This document shows positions 33,937 through 42,389 of a stretch of DNA of 64,000 nucleotides, piece after piece (the first letter of the stretch is position 1; the number at the start of each line of letters is the position of its first letter). The notes under the pieces were generated by a model. It saw only the letters and a program-made list of their open reading frames with translations. It made no database searches and was not told the DNA's origin. This DNA comes from Oscillospiraceae bacterium (GTDB taxonomy: Bacteria; Bacillota; Clostridia; Oscillospirales; Ruminococcaceae), in contig SFFJ01000006.1 of NCBI GenBank assembly GCA_004557855.1, positions 1 to 64,000 of the forward strand, given 5' to 3'. The position numbers and the translations under genes were made by a program.

Positions 33937-34866
33937 ATGGGATATTACTGGCCGGAGGGAATGCTGCTGGAAAGTGAGCAAAACCGTTATTATCTGCAAA
34001 ATGAGGAGACCCTGTGCAGCGCCATGCGCATCGGGCAGATCCTGGAGGGGCGGGCGCTGCTGTGCGATTACGACCACAACCTCATCGTCGATCTGGGCTG
34101 CTGCCGGGGCGTCATCCCGCGGGAGGAGGGCGCCTTGGGCATCCGGGAGCAGACGGTGCGGGATATCGCCATCATTTCGCGGGTCAATAAGCCGGTCTGC
34201 TTTCTCATCACCGCCATCGAGCATGATGAAAACGGGGCGCTGCGGCCCATTCTGTCCCGTCGGGCGGCACAGCTGCGCTGCCGCAGGGAATACATAGAAG
34301 CCCTGACCCCCGGCGAGATCATCCCGGCACGGGTCACCCATCTGGAGAATTTCGGCTGCTTTGTGGATATCGGGTGCGGGCTGCCGTCGCTCATCAGCAT
34401 CGATCAGATCTCGGTCTCCCGCATCAGCCACCCCAGGGACCGCTTTGCGGTGGGCGAAAGCATTTATGCGGTGGTAAAGGCGGTGGAGCCGGAGGGGCGG
34501 GTGCAGCTTTCCCATAAGGAGCTGCTGGGCACCTGGGAGGAAAATGCGTCGCTGTTCCTGCCGGGAGAAACGGTGGCGGGCATCATCCGCAGCGTGGAGG
34601 ACTACGGCGTTTTCGTGGAGCTGACCCCCAATCTGGCGGGGCTGGCCGAGCCCTGCGAGGGGGTGCGGGCGGGGCAGCACGCCGGGGTCTACATCAAAAG
34701 CATCCTGCCGGAAAAAATGAAGGTCAAGCTCATCATCGTGGATGCCTTTGACGCCCCCTATTCCCCGCAGCCGGTGCAGTATTTCATCACCGAGGGGGTG
34801 CTGCGGCGCTGGCGGTATTCCCCTCCGGAATGCCCCCGCATCGTCGAAACGGTATTCCCGGAATAG
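33937..34866 (+). CDS. S1 RNA-binding domain protein (RpsA-like)
   Basis: A 309-residue protein built of S1-type OB folds. A degenerate first repeat is at about 28-95, then two clear repeats: PGEIIPARVTHLENFGCFVD (from about 127) and PGETVAGIIRSVEDYGVFVE (from about 208). It is shorter than six-repeat E. coli S1 and resembles the S1-like proteins of low-GC Gram-positives that bind mRNA or ribosomes. ATG at 33937 with CAGGAGGG. Monocistronic on the plus strand, divergent from smc. The exact role in translation is not fixed by sequence. Confidence 0.88.
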   Translation: MGYYWPEGMLLESEQNRYYLQNEETLCSAMRIGQILEGRALLCDYDHNLIVDLGCCRGVIPREEGALGIREQTVRDIAIISRVNKPVCFLITAIEHDENGALRPILSRRAAQLRCRREYIEALTPGEIIPARVTHLENFGCFVDIGCGLPSLISIDQISVSRISHPRDRFAVGESIYAVVKAVEPEGRVQLSHKELLGTWEENASLFLPGETVAGIIRSVEDYGVFVELTPNLAGLAEPCEGVRAGQHAGVYIKSILPEKMKVKLIIVDAFDAPYSPQPVQYFITEGVLRRWRYSPPECPRIVETVFPE

Positions 34867-35204
34867 TGCCCGGCGGCCGGTTTTTTCTTTGCTTACCCGC
34901 CGCCCGCTGCAAGCCGCGGGACCTGGGCCGCAGGCCGCCCCGGCTCCGCCGGGGCCGGCGGGCTCCGCCCGCCGAAACCGTCCGCAGGACGGTTTGGCCT
35001 GCGGCCCGCCCTACCCCTGCCGGCCTTCGGTCTGCACAAACCGCCCCCGAAAATCTCGTCACATCCGCCAAACTTTTTCCCAAATAAGAACAAAAGTTCT
35101 TGCAAAACGCAGAAAACAGCAAAAATCCCCGCCGGGTGGCAGGGATTTCGGTTTTACTTTGCGTACTTAATTTACGGAGGGGCAACAGCGGCTTTGCCCG
35201 GCGT
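34867..35204. other. convergent intergenic region
   Basis: Between two convergent genes. It holds cloverleaf repeat E (34925-35007), a CTGCA flank at 35032, and a weak stem at 35123-35148 (AAATCCC/GGGATTT) with short A/T tracts on both sides that might terminate either gene. No gene seen. Confidence 0.65.
34925..35007. repeat. cloverleaf repeat E
   Basis: Perfect 12-bp outer stem (34925-34936 with 34996-35007) and abutting hairpins at 34937-34955 (loop TCC), 34956-34974 (loop TCC) and 34975-34995 (loop GCA). The third hairpin has the same arm as the first hairpin of repeat B (AAACCGTCC), with a complementary loop, so this copy is inverted relative to B. Confidence 0.9.
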
Positions 35205-36857
35205 TCATTGGGGGACGGCGCCGGTTCGGGCACTGCCGGAGGCCAGGTGGTAAGTCACATCCCGCTGCAGCCGGTCGCTGATGAGGGTCACGCTGCCCAC
35301 CGGGGCTTCGGGGGTGAAGGTCAGCAGCGGGGTGCTTTCCCCTGCCGCCGTGACGGTAAAGGGGCGTCCGGCGGTCAGCCACAGCTCCACGCCTATGCGG
35401 GGCAGATTGGTCGAAAGGACAAGCTCCGCGGGCAGGTAGCCTGCCGCCAGCAGGGTACCGCCGTTGATATCGGCCGTGGGGCTGCGCAGGGGGTTCTGCT
35501 CCCGGCCGGAGCCGAGCAGCACCACGCCGTCCGACTGGAAATAGGAGCCGTTCAGGTCGGCGGCATGGGTGCCGGAACGCACCGAAAGCAGGCCACCGGT
35601 CACGGTCATGCAGCGGGTCTCATCGGGGGACTGATCCTGCCCGTAACCTCCGCCCAGCAGCAGTCCCTCCTCCGCGGTGGAAAGGGAGGTGCGGCCGCCG
35701 GAAACGGTAAGCCACCGGGAAACAATGCCCCGTCGGGCCGTCTGCACCGTCAGCTCCCCTGCGGTGAGAGTCAGCTGTTCGGCGAAAATGGCGGTATCGC
35801 CGCCGGAAAGGGTGATATGCCCCCCACTCACCACCAGATTGCCGGTGGAATACAGGGCGACATCGCTGCAGTCCAGCGTCAGGCTGCCGCCGGTAACGGC
35901 CAGCATTTTACCGGCCCACAGGCCGCGTGCCGTCGCCGAAACGATGGGGTCCCGCCGCAGGGTGGTGCTTTCCTCGGTGGGCTGCTGCTGGGGCAGGCCG
36001 CCCCAAACGCCCCATTTATCGGCGGTTTCGCCGTAGCTTTGCAGGGTGCTGCCGCCCCCCGTGGTGATGTGGCAGGTGCCGTCCGAAACGGTGATGCTGC
36101 CGGTTGCCGTTATGCCGTCGCCGCCGCAAATAAGCGCTGCCGCGCCGCCGGAAAGCAGCACATTGCCGCCGGTTTTTTTCTCATTCCCCACTGCGATGCC
36201 CACAGCGCCGCACGCCACCGAAAGCTGCCCGTTTTGCAGCTCCAGCGATGTTTTGGCGGTAAGGCCGTTGCGCCACGCGGTAACGGTGACCGTCCCGCCG
36301 GAAAGCACCAGCCGTTTTTCACTGTGCAGGGCGTCATTGTGGGAAGCACTGACCGACAGGCTGCCCCCGCCGGTCACCAGCAGGTCGCCGCCGGTACTGA
36401 TCACCGATTCGATGACGGCGGAGCCGGAGTAAAAATAGTTTTTGCCGTCGGTGACGGTATTTTCGGTTCCGTCCTCCAGCAGCAGCACCACCGGGCCCGC
36501 CCCCCGGGAAAGGATGGCGGGGCCGCGCTCACACTGCATATCCACGCCGCGCAGCACCAGCCGCACCGTATCCCCGGCCGGGGCGTCGATGACCAGCTGG
36601 GCATCCTGCAGGGTGCCGCTGATGAGGTAGGTGCCCCCCTGCGAGATGATGATGCGGGAGGCCGAGGCCATGACATTGGGGGCGTTGCTGATGACCGAGT
36701 CGACATTGAACTGCAGGATGTAGTAGGGCTCCTGCTGCCACAGGGTATGGTCGGCGGTCATGGGGTCGGTCATCGATTGCGGCAGCTCATCGGGGTCGGT
36801 ACGGCCGCAGGCGGCCAGCAGGATCAGCGCCAGCAGCAGCGGCAATATTCGTTTCAT
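35205..36857 (-). CDS. carbohydrate-binding-like lipoprotein, Cthe_2159 family beta-helix
   Basis: A 550-residue surface lipoprotein. The signal peptide MKRILPLLLALILLAACGR ends in a lipobox (LAAC). The rest is a long series of short Gly/Ser/Thr-rich repeats such as VISTGGDLLVTGGGSLSV and GITATGSITVSDGTCHITTG, typical of right-handed beta-helix proteins of the Cthe_2159 family, whose founding member binds acidic polysaccharides. A C-terminal beta domain follows from about residue 440. Binding of plant or mucosal polysaccharide is an inference. Single gene with its own promoter. Confidence 0.85.
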   Translation of the reverse strand: MKRILPLLLALILLAACGRTDPDELPQSMTDPMTADHTLWQQEPYYILQFNVDSVISNAPNVMASASRIIISQGGTYLISGTLQDAQLVIDAPAGDTVRLVLRGVDMQCERGPAILSRGAGPVVLLLEDGTENTVTDGKNYFYSGSAVIESVISTGGDLLVTGGGSLSVSASHNDALHSEKRLVLSGGTVTVTAWRNGLTAKTSLELQNGQLSVACGAVGIAVGNEKKTGGNVLLSGGAAALICGGDGITATGSITVSDGTCHITTGGGSTLQSYGETADKWGVWGGLPQQQPTEESTTLRRDPIVSATARGLWAGKMLAVTGGSLTLDCSDVALYSTGNLVVSGGHITLSGGDTAIFAEQLTLTAGELTVQTARRGIVSRWLTVSGGRTSLSTAEEGLLLGGGYGQDQSPDETRCMTVTGGLLSVRSGTHAADLNGSYFQSDGVVLLGSGREQNPLRSPTADINGGTLLAAGYLPAELVLSTNLPRIGVELWLTAGRPFTVTAAGESTPLLTFTPEAPVGSVTLISDRLQRDVTYHLASGSARTGAVPQ

Positions 36858-36892
36858 CGCGGCCGGCCTCCTTTCATCGGTAGTCTGTGCTT

Positions 36893-36921
36893 ATCATACC
36901 GCAAAATGCGGCGGAGTGCAA
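36893..36921 (-). promoter_or_regulatory. sigma-A promoter of the beta-helix lipoprotein gene
   Basis: Minus strand: -35 TTGCAC (36916-36921), 17-bp spacer, -10 TATGAT (36893-36898), 36 bp before the ATG. Confidence 0.75.
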
Positions 36922-37084
36922 ATAGAGTTTGCAAAAGCAAAAAGTCCCCGCCGGCGGCCGCCCGGCAGGGCGGGAGGCGGCGGGGTGCAGGGCGGCGGCG
37001 CAATCCGCACGGCGCCGCCGCCCGATGGACGGGGGGGGGGAAGCAAAAACCCCCAAGGCTTGCAGAGGGCGGCGGGGGGCGGTC

Positions 37085-37169
37085 GGGGCGCAGCCCAAGC
37101 CGTCCTGCGGACGGCTTATGCGGGCGTTGCCCGCATCGGCGATGCGAAGCATCGCCGGGGCTGCGCCCC
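37085..37169. repeat. cloverleaf repeat F
   Basis: Perfect 12-bp outer stem (37085-37096 with 37158-37169) and abutting hairpins at 37097-37117 (loop TGC), 37118-37136 (loop GTT) and 37137-37157 (loop GAA). Outside it GGCTTGCAG on the left (around 37056) mirrors CTGCAAGCC on the right (from 37170), a possible terminal inverted repeat. Confidence 0.9.
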
Positions 37170-37185
37170 CTGCAAGCCCCGAAAA

Positions 37186-37782
37186 TCACTGCAAAGCAGC
37201 AAGGTAAACCTTGCGGGTATCGGCCATGGCGGCGGCAAAGGTCTCCTGCGGCGCCTCGGAAAGGGCGCAGCGCAGCAGAATACCGCTGATGCAGCCCGCC
37301 CCGACCATCGAAAGGTACTCGGGCTCGGGCATTCGGGGGGCAAGGCCCTCCTCCACGGCGGCGGCGGTCAGGCAGGTCATGATCTCCCCGATCATCCGGC
37401 GGGTATCGGCCCGTTCCTGCGGCCCACCGCAAATATCCTGCAGGGCAGCCTGCGGGAACCCCGCAGAGGGCATCTGGGAAAAGAACACCGAGCCGCATTG
37501 CATCAGCTGGCGGGCGGTTTCCTCTATCACACGCCAACGGGCAGCAAAGCCCTCGGCGGTGGAAATGGCCTCGTAAAGCTCCGCAAAGCCCTGCGCCCGG
37601 CTGTACTGCATGGCGTCCCGCAGCAGCTCCTCCCGGGAGGGGAAATATTCATACACGGTGCCCTTGCCGATGCCCGCCGCCTCGGCGATCTCGGAGACCT
37701 TCAGGTCCCCCAGCGGGCGGCCCTGCCGCAGCAGGTGCAGTACGGCACGGAACACGGCGGCTTTTTTCTCGGGCATGCTCAT
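37186..37782 (-). CDS. TetR family transcriptional regulator
   Basis: A 198-residue repressor. The N-terminal helix-turn-helix is clear: LKVSEIAEAAGIGKGTVYEY at about 27-46, then FPSREELL. The C-terminal ligand-binding part has no recognised family. The gene overlaps the RND pump gene by 4 nt (ATGA), so pump and regulator share one transcript starting at the palindromic operator at 42110-42131, an autoregulatory arrangement. Ligand unknown; probably a toxic hydrophobic compound handled by the pump. Confidence 0.92.
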   Translation of the reverse strand: MSMPEKKAAVFRAVLHLLRQGRPLGDLKVSEIAEAAGIGKGTVYEYFPSREELLRDAMQYSRAQGFAELYEAISTAEGFAARWRVIEETARQLMQCGSVFFSQMPSAGFPQAALQDICGGPQERADTRRMIGEIMTCLTAAAVEEGLAPRMPEPEYLSMVGAGCISGILLRCALSEAPQETFAAAMADTRKVYLAALQ

Positions 37783-40700
37783 TCTTCTACCTCCTCAATG
37801 ACGACCTTCTTGGGATCCTTTTTCAGGAAAATATCATAGACGGCGGGGACGATGAACAGGGTCAGCAGCGTGGCATAGGCCAACCCGCCGATGGTCACAA
37901 TGGCCAGCGGCTGCAGCATATCGCCGCCGGAGCCCAGCCCCAGCGCCATGGTGACAAGGCCGAAGATGGTGGTCAGTGCGGTCATCAGGATGGGGCGGAT
38001 GCGGTCACGGCCGGTTTGAACCAGCGCCTCGGTGCGCTCCCTGCCCTCCAGCCGCAGCTGATTGACATAATCCACAAAGACAATGCCGTTATTGACCACC
38101 ACGCCCGCCAGCATCAAAAAGCCCAGCATGGCGATGACCGAAAGCTCCTTGCCGGTGATCCACAGCCCCAGCAGGCCGCCGGTAAAGGCCAGTGGGATGG
38201 TGAACAGCACGATGAACGGCGAAAGCAGCGACTGGAACTGCGCCACCATGATGAGATAGATCAGGGCAACGGCCAGTGCGATCATCAGGGCAAGGTCGCC
38301 CATGGTGGAACGGATCATTTCGTTTTCACCCTCGAAGGCATAGCTGCAGCCCTCCGGCATTTGGTAGTCGGCCAGCAGCTTTTCCACCTCACGGCTCACC
38401 AGCCCTATGTTGTAGCCATCGGCGATTTGGGCGGTGACGGTGACGGTGCGGGACTGGTTTTCCCGGTGGATGGCGGCGGAGGACGCCGCTTCGGTAACGG
38501 CGGCGATCTCGGAAAGGCGCACCTCGCAGTCCTGCTGATTTTGGGTGCCGGTGAGCTCCAGCTCCTCCAGCGTTTCCCTTGTGGTGATGTCCCGGTCATC
38601 CGGCACGACCACCACCGGCAGGTCGCTGCCGTTTACGGTGATATCGGTGGCGGTGGTTTGCGAAAGCACGGCGGCGGCCACCTGCTGATAGACCTGCGCC
38701 ACGGTGAGGTTATACTCGGCAGCCTTGGCCTTATCCACGGTGATGCGCACCTCGGTGCTGTTTTCCTCCTGCCCGTCGCTGACCGATGCGACCCCCTCCA
38801 CTGCGGAAACGGCCCGGGCCAGCTCGGCGGCGGCGCTCCGCAGGGTATCCATATCGTCGCCGGTCACGGCCAGCCGGATGCCGCTGCCGCCGGTCATCAT
38901 GCTCATATCCATGGTGGAGCCGTTGGCGGTGACGGTGCAGTCAAGGTCGGTGCAGGCCGCCTCGATCTCCTTGGCGATCTGCTGGCTGGAGCCGCTGCGC
39001 TTCTGCTGCAGCAGCACATACAGGGAAAGGTCACCGCCGCCCATCATGGTTTTACCCTCCATGGCGCCGACGGTATCCACCCCATCCACCGAAAGGATGC
39101 GGTCGATGACGGTATCGCACATTTCCCGGCCCTGTGCGGTGGTGGCGTCCTCCGGCATTTCAATGGACACCGAAACCTGCGGGCTGTCCATTTCCGGCAT
39201 AAAGGCGGTGCCCATGCCCACCGCCAGCAGCCCGCTGACGATCAGCAGCGCCACCGCCCCCAGCAGGACAGGCGCCTTGTGCCGCAGCACCAGCCACAGC
39301 AGCTTTTCGTAGCGTTCCATCATGCGGGAAAGCAGCCGGTTGGGTTTCTTCCCGGCGGCATCCCCGGTAAGGATCTTGCCCGAAAGGGCGGGCACCAGGG
39401 TAAGGGCGACCAGCAGGCTGGCCCCCAGCGAATAGGCGATGGTCAGCCCCATATCGGCGAAGATCTGGCGGGTAAGGCCGCCGGTAAACAGGATGGGGAC
39501 AAAGACGCAGACGGTGGTAAGGGTACTGGCGGTGATGGCCCCTGCGATCTGGCGGCAGCCGTGAACCGCCGCCGTGGCGGCATTGTACCCCAGCTGGCGC
39601 AGACGGTAGATATTCTCAATGGCGACGATGCTGTTATCCACCAGCATACCGACGCCGAGCGCCAGCCCCGAAAGGGAGATGATATTGAGGGTGACGCCGG
39701 TAAAATACATAAGCACCACCGCAAAAAGCAGGCTGATGGGGATGCTGAACGCCACGATGACGGTGGGACGGAGATCCCGCAGGAAAAGCAGCAGGATGGC
39801 GGTGGCCAGCAGCGCGCCGAACAGGAGGTTCTGCAAAACCGAGCGGATGACAAGGTCGATGTACTGGCCCTGGTCGCTCAAGGCGGTAAGGTGCAGCCCC
39901 TCGTATTTTTCCTCCAGCCGCTCCATGGTGTCGTAGAGGTTCCGGCAGGCGCCGGAGGTGGAGGCCACCGAGGACTTCTGCACGGTGAGCAGCACCCCGT
40001 CATTGCCGTTAATTTTGGCATAAAGCTCCTCGGCATTATCGGCCAGCCGGACGTCGGCGATATCCGAAAGACGGATCTGCCCCACGTCCCCCACCGAATA
40101 ATCGAACAGCACCCAGTTTTCCAGCTCCTGCAGGTCGGCGAATTTATCCCCGACCTTGAGGGCGAGCCGGCCGTCGGCGCTTTGGATATAGCCGGCGGGC
40201 ATGGAGAAATTCTGCGCCATAAAAAGCTGCGAAACGGCGGACTGGGTCAGGATGCCGTCCAGCCCGGCGGCCTTGTAGGCGGCGTCCCGCTGCTGACGGA
40301 ACTGCTCCTCGGCTTCATTGAGAGCCTGCTCCGCCTGCTGCAGCTGCACCGTGGCCAGAATTAGCTGCTGCGAAAGCTCCAGCTTGCCGGTCTCCAGCTG
40401 GGACTGCGCCTTATCCAGCTCCGAAAGGGCGGCGTCCAGCTCCTTCTGGCTGGCCTTGGCGGTCGCCAGCTCCTTTTTCAGCTCCGGAATTCTCGGCTCC
40501 AGGGCGGAAATGGCGGCGTTCAGCTCGGCGATGGTGCCGTAGTCATCCTGCACCTTGTCATGGCTCTCTATCCATTTTTCGCCGTTTTCCTCCTCCAAAA
40601 AAAGCTTCTTGATGGCGGCGGTGTTCTCGTCCAGGGCCTTGGTGCCCTCGGCAAGGGTCTTTTCGGCTTCGGCCTTGGCTGCGGCCGATTGCCGATAGGT

Positions 40701-42077
40701 TTCCAGTCTTGTCTCGGCACGGGTCACGCTGTTTTGGGCGGCGGTCAGGGCTTCATTGGCCTTGACCGTTTCTGGGTCATTGCGGTTGATATAGGCGGTT
40801 TGCTCCATCTTGATGGCGGCAAGGGCGGCTTGGGCGGTATTCAGCTTGGCCTGCAGTTCGGCATTATTCGGGTCATCGGCCAGCTGCTGCTCCAGCTCGG
40901 CGATCTCCGCCTGCTTTTTGGTCTCCCGCTGCTGCAATTCCTTCCAGCCGGCATCCTCCTTCTCCTCCAGCCGCTTCGGGGCGCCCAATGCGGCGGCATT
41001 ATAGGCGGCCTGGGCGGCAGCCTGCTGCGCTTTGGCGGCGTCCAGCTCCTCTTGCAGGGCGTCCTCATCACTGCTGCCCAGCTCCTTCAGGGCGGCGTCG
41101 GCAGCCTTCAGGCTGTTTTCGGCGGCCTTCAGGTTGGCGCGCAGGGTGGTGCGGGTGGTCTGCAAAAGCTGCAGCTTGGCGTAGTCTGCCGCACCGAGCG
41201 CCCGGGCGGCGGTCTCGGCGTCATTGTAGTCCTTTTGCAGCTTTACCATGGCGTCGTACTGGTCCAGTACGGCCTGTAATGCTTTTACCTCGGCGGAATT
41301 GAGGGTGGAGCCGATGGTGGTTTGATCCTTGATGCCGGAGAGCTGCCCGGCGGCGGCTACCAGCTGCGCATAGGCGGTGCCGCTTTGCTCCTCCAGCTTC
41401 TTTTTGCCCTCGGTGATCTGCTTGCGGGTGGCCTTTAGCTGCTTTTCGGCATCGGCAAGGGAGCCGTCGATGGCGGTAAGCACCTTTTCATTGAGGGCAT
41501 CGATGCGGGACTGATCCAGTTCGATGCGGATCTGGCTTTCCAAAAGGCCGCTGCCGGAAACAGAGGCAACACCGTCCACCCGTTCCAGTGCCGGGATGAC
41601 GGTGGAGGTGGTGAATTCCGAAAGCTCCTGCCGGGCCATGCTGTCGCTATCCACCGCCAGAACCATAATGGGCAGCAGATCGGGATTGATCTTCATCAGG
41701 ATGGGGCTGCCGGCGGCATCGGGCAGGGAGCCGGAAAGCTGATCGAGGGCGGCGTTCATTTCGATCATGGCGCTGTCCATGCCGGTGCCTTCCTCAAACT
41801 CCATCACGACGATGCTGACATTTTCCTGCGAGACACTGGTGATGTTTTTAAGGCCGCTGGTGGCCGCAAGGGCGCTTTCCATCGGTTTGGTCACGCTTTG
41901 CTCCACCTGCTCCGGGCTGGCCCCGATGTAGGTGGTGTAGGCGACGGCATAGGGCAGGTCCATATTCGGCAGCAGGTCGGTGGTCATATTGATGAAGGAC
42001 ATGACGCCGAGAATAAGCACCAGCACCACTGCGACGAATACCGTCATCGGCTTTTTTACGCTGAAGCGAGATAGCAT
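37779..42077 (-). CDS. RND-type efflux permease with long coiled-coil insertion
   Basis: A 1432-residue RND transporter. The first helix is at about 10-30, the porter sequence begins IGASPEQVEQSVTKPMESAL, and the second half has helices around 745-900 and 1280-1420. Residues about 205-615 are an Ala/Glu/Gln/Lys-rich coiled coil inserted where AcrB has its docking subdomain. Start ATG at 42077 follows GGAG with 9-nt spacing; an ATG five codons earlier (42092) is less likely, and the upstream open frame is spurious. No membrane-fusion protein gene is adjacent. Coupled to tetR. Substrate unknown. Confidence 0.93.
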   Translation of the reverse strand: MLSRFSVKKPMTVFVAVVLVLILGVMSFINMTTDLLPNMDLPYAVAYTTYIGASPEQVEQSVTKPMESALAATSGLKNITSVSQENVSIVVMEFEEGTGMDSAMIEMNAALDQLSGSLPDAAGSPILMKINPDLLPIMVLAVDSDSMARQELSEFTTSTVIPALERVDGVASVSGSGLLESQIRIELDQSRIDALNEKVLTAIDGSLADAEKQLKATRKQITEGKKKLEEQSGTAYAQLVAAAGQLSGIKDQTTIGSTLNSAEVKALQAVLDQYDAMVKLQKDYNDAETAARALGAADYAKLQLLQTTRTTLRANLKAAENSLKAADAALKELGSSDEDALQEELDAAKAQQAAAQAAYNAAALGAPKRLEEKEDAGWKELQQRETKKQAEIAELEQQLADDPNNAELQAKLNTAQAALAAIKMEQTAYINRNDPETVKANEALTAAQNSVTRAETRLETYRQSAAAKAEAEKTLAEGTKALDENTAAIKKLFLEEENGEKWIESHDKVQDDYGTIAELNAAISALEPRIPELKKELATAKASQKELDAALSELDKAQSQLETGKLELSQQLILATVQLQQAEQALNEAEEQFRQQRDAAYKAAGLDGILTQSAVSQLFMAQNFSMPAGYIQSADGRLALKVGDKFADLQELENWVLFDYSVGDVGQIRLSDIADVRLADNAEELYAKINGNDGVLLTVQKSSVASTSGACRNLYDTMERLEEKYEGLHLTALSDQGQYIDLVIRSVLQNLLFGALLATAILLLFLRDLRPTVIVAFSIPISLLFAVVLMYFTGVTLNIISLSGLALGVGMLVDNSIVAIENIYRLRQLGYNAATAAVHGCRQIAGAITASTLTTVCVFVPILFTGGLTRQIFADMGLTIAYSLGASLLVALTLVPALSGKILTGDAAGKKPNRLLSRMMERYEKLLWLVLRHKAPVLLGAVALLIVSGLLAVGMGTAFMPEMDSPQVSVSIEMPEDATTAQGREMCDTVIDRILSVDGVDTVGAMEGKTMMGGGDLSLYVLLQQKRSGSSQQIAKEIEAACTDLDCTVTANGSTMDMSMMTGGSGIRLAVTGDDMDTLRSAAAELARAVSAVEGVASVSDGQEENSTEVRITVDKAKAAEYNLTVAQVYQQVAAAVLSQTTATDITVNGSDLPVVVVPDDRDITTRETLEELELTGTQNQQDCEVRLSEIAAVTEAASSAAIHRENQSRTVTVTAQIADGYNIGLVSREVEKLLADYQMPEGCSYAFEGENEMIRSTMGDLALMIALAVALIYLIMVAQFQSLLSPFIVLFTIPLAFTGGLLGLWITGKELSVIAMLGFLMLAGVVVNNGIVFVDYVNQLRLEGRERTEALVQTGRDRIRPILMTALTTIFGLVTMALGLGSGGDMLQPLAIVTIGGLAYATLLTLFIVPAVYDIFLKKDPKKVVIEEVEE

Positions 42078-42109
42078 AGGGAAAGACTCCATTTCCGGGG
42101 ATAAAATGT

Positions 42110-42131
42110 ACCGACCGACCGGTCGGTCGGT
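42110..42131. promoter_or_regulatory. 22-bp perfect palindrome, TetR-type operator
   Basis: Half-site ACCGACCGACC (42110-42120) followed directly by its exact complement (42121-42131). It lies just downstream of the pump -10, where a bound repressor would block transcription, and resembles AcrR/TetR operators built on ACCGACCGGTCGGT. Binding by the adjacent TetR protein is inferred. Confidence 0.88.
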
Positions 42132-42144
42132 GATCTCTGCTCTT

Positions 42145-42172
42145 ATTTTACCGCAAAAAATACCAAACGCAA
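42145..42172 (-). promoter_or_regulatory. sigma-A promoter of the RND-tetR operon
   Basis: Minus strand: -35 TTGCGT (42167-42172), 16-bp spacer, -10 TAAAAT (42145-42150). The operator begins 13 bp downstream of the -10. Confidence 0.75.
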
Positions 42173-42224
42173 TAGGGGAAGTGTTAACTTTCCGTGAATG
42201 ATGTAGCGCCCGGCGGGGAAAGTG

Positions 42225-42233
42225 TGCTATAAT
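42225..42233 (+). promoter_or_regulatory. extended -10 promoter of the two-component system
   Basis: TGCTATAAT, the same core as upstream of DUF951 and yqeG. Transcripts from here would carry repeat G in their leader. Confidence 0.7.
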
Positions 42234-42261
42234 AACGGCAGAATGAGCCGGAAGGCGGGGT

Positions 42262-42353
42262 CGGGCGGCCCCGCACGGGAGCCTTCGGCTCCCGGAGGGC
42301 GCCCCCCGCAGGGGGGCGCCCCGGCCCGGCGGAGCCGGGCGCGGGGCCGCCCG
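42262..42353. repeat. cloverleaf repeat G, in the response-regulator leader
   Basis: Perfect 13-bp outer stem (42262-42274 with 42341-42353) enclosing hairpins at 42276-42294 (loop TTC), 42297-42321 (loop GCA, 11-bp arms) and 42324-42340 (loop GGA); five junction bases are unpaired. It lies between the predicted -10 and the ribosome site of the regulator gene, so it should be transcribed. Confidence 0.88.
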
Positions 42354-42389
42354 GTCTGCCCGGCCTGCGGCATGAAGGAGGGTATCGAC

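Larger units (their letters stand above)
36858..37185. other. intergenic region lipoprotein / tetR
   Basis: No gene. It contains the lipoprotein promoter (36893-36921), an 11-bp-armed inverted repeat at 36990-37023 (GGGCGGCGGCG with its complement), a run of ten G at 37031-37040, and cloverleaf repeat F (37085-37169) followed by CTGCAAGCC. Confidence 0.75.
42078..42389. other. divergent control region RND pump / two-component system
   Basis: Carries, in order, the TetR-type operator (42110-42131), the pump promoter (42145-42172), the response-regulator extended -10 (42225-42233) and cloverleaf repeat G (42262-42353), then AAGGAGGG before the regulator start. No gene. Confidence 0.85.
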
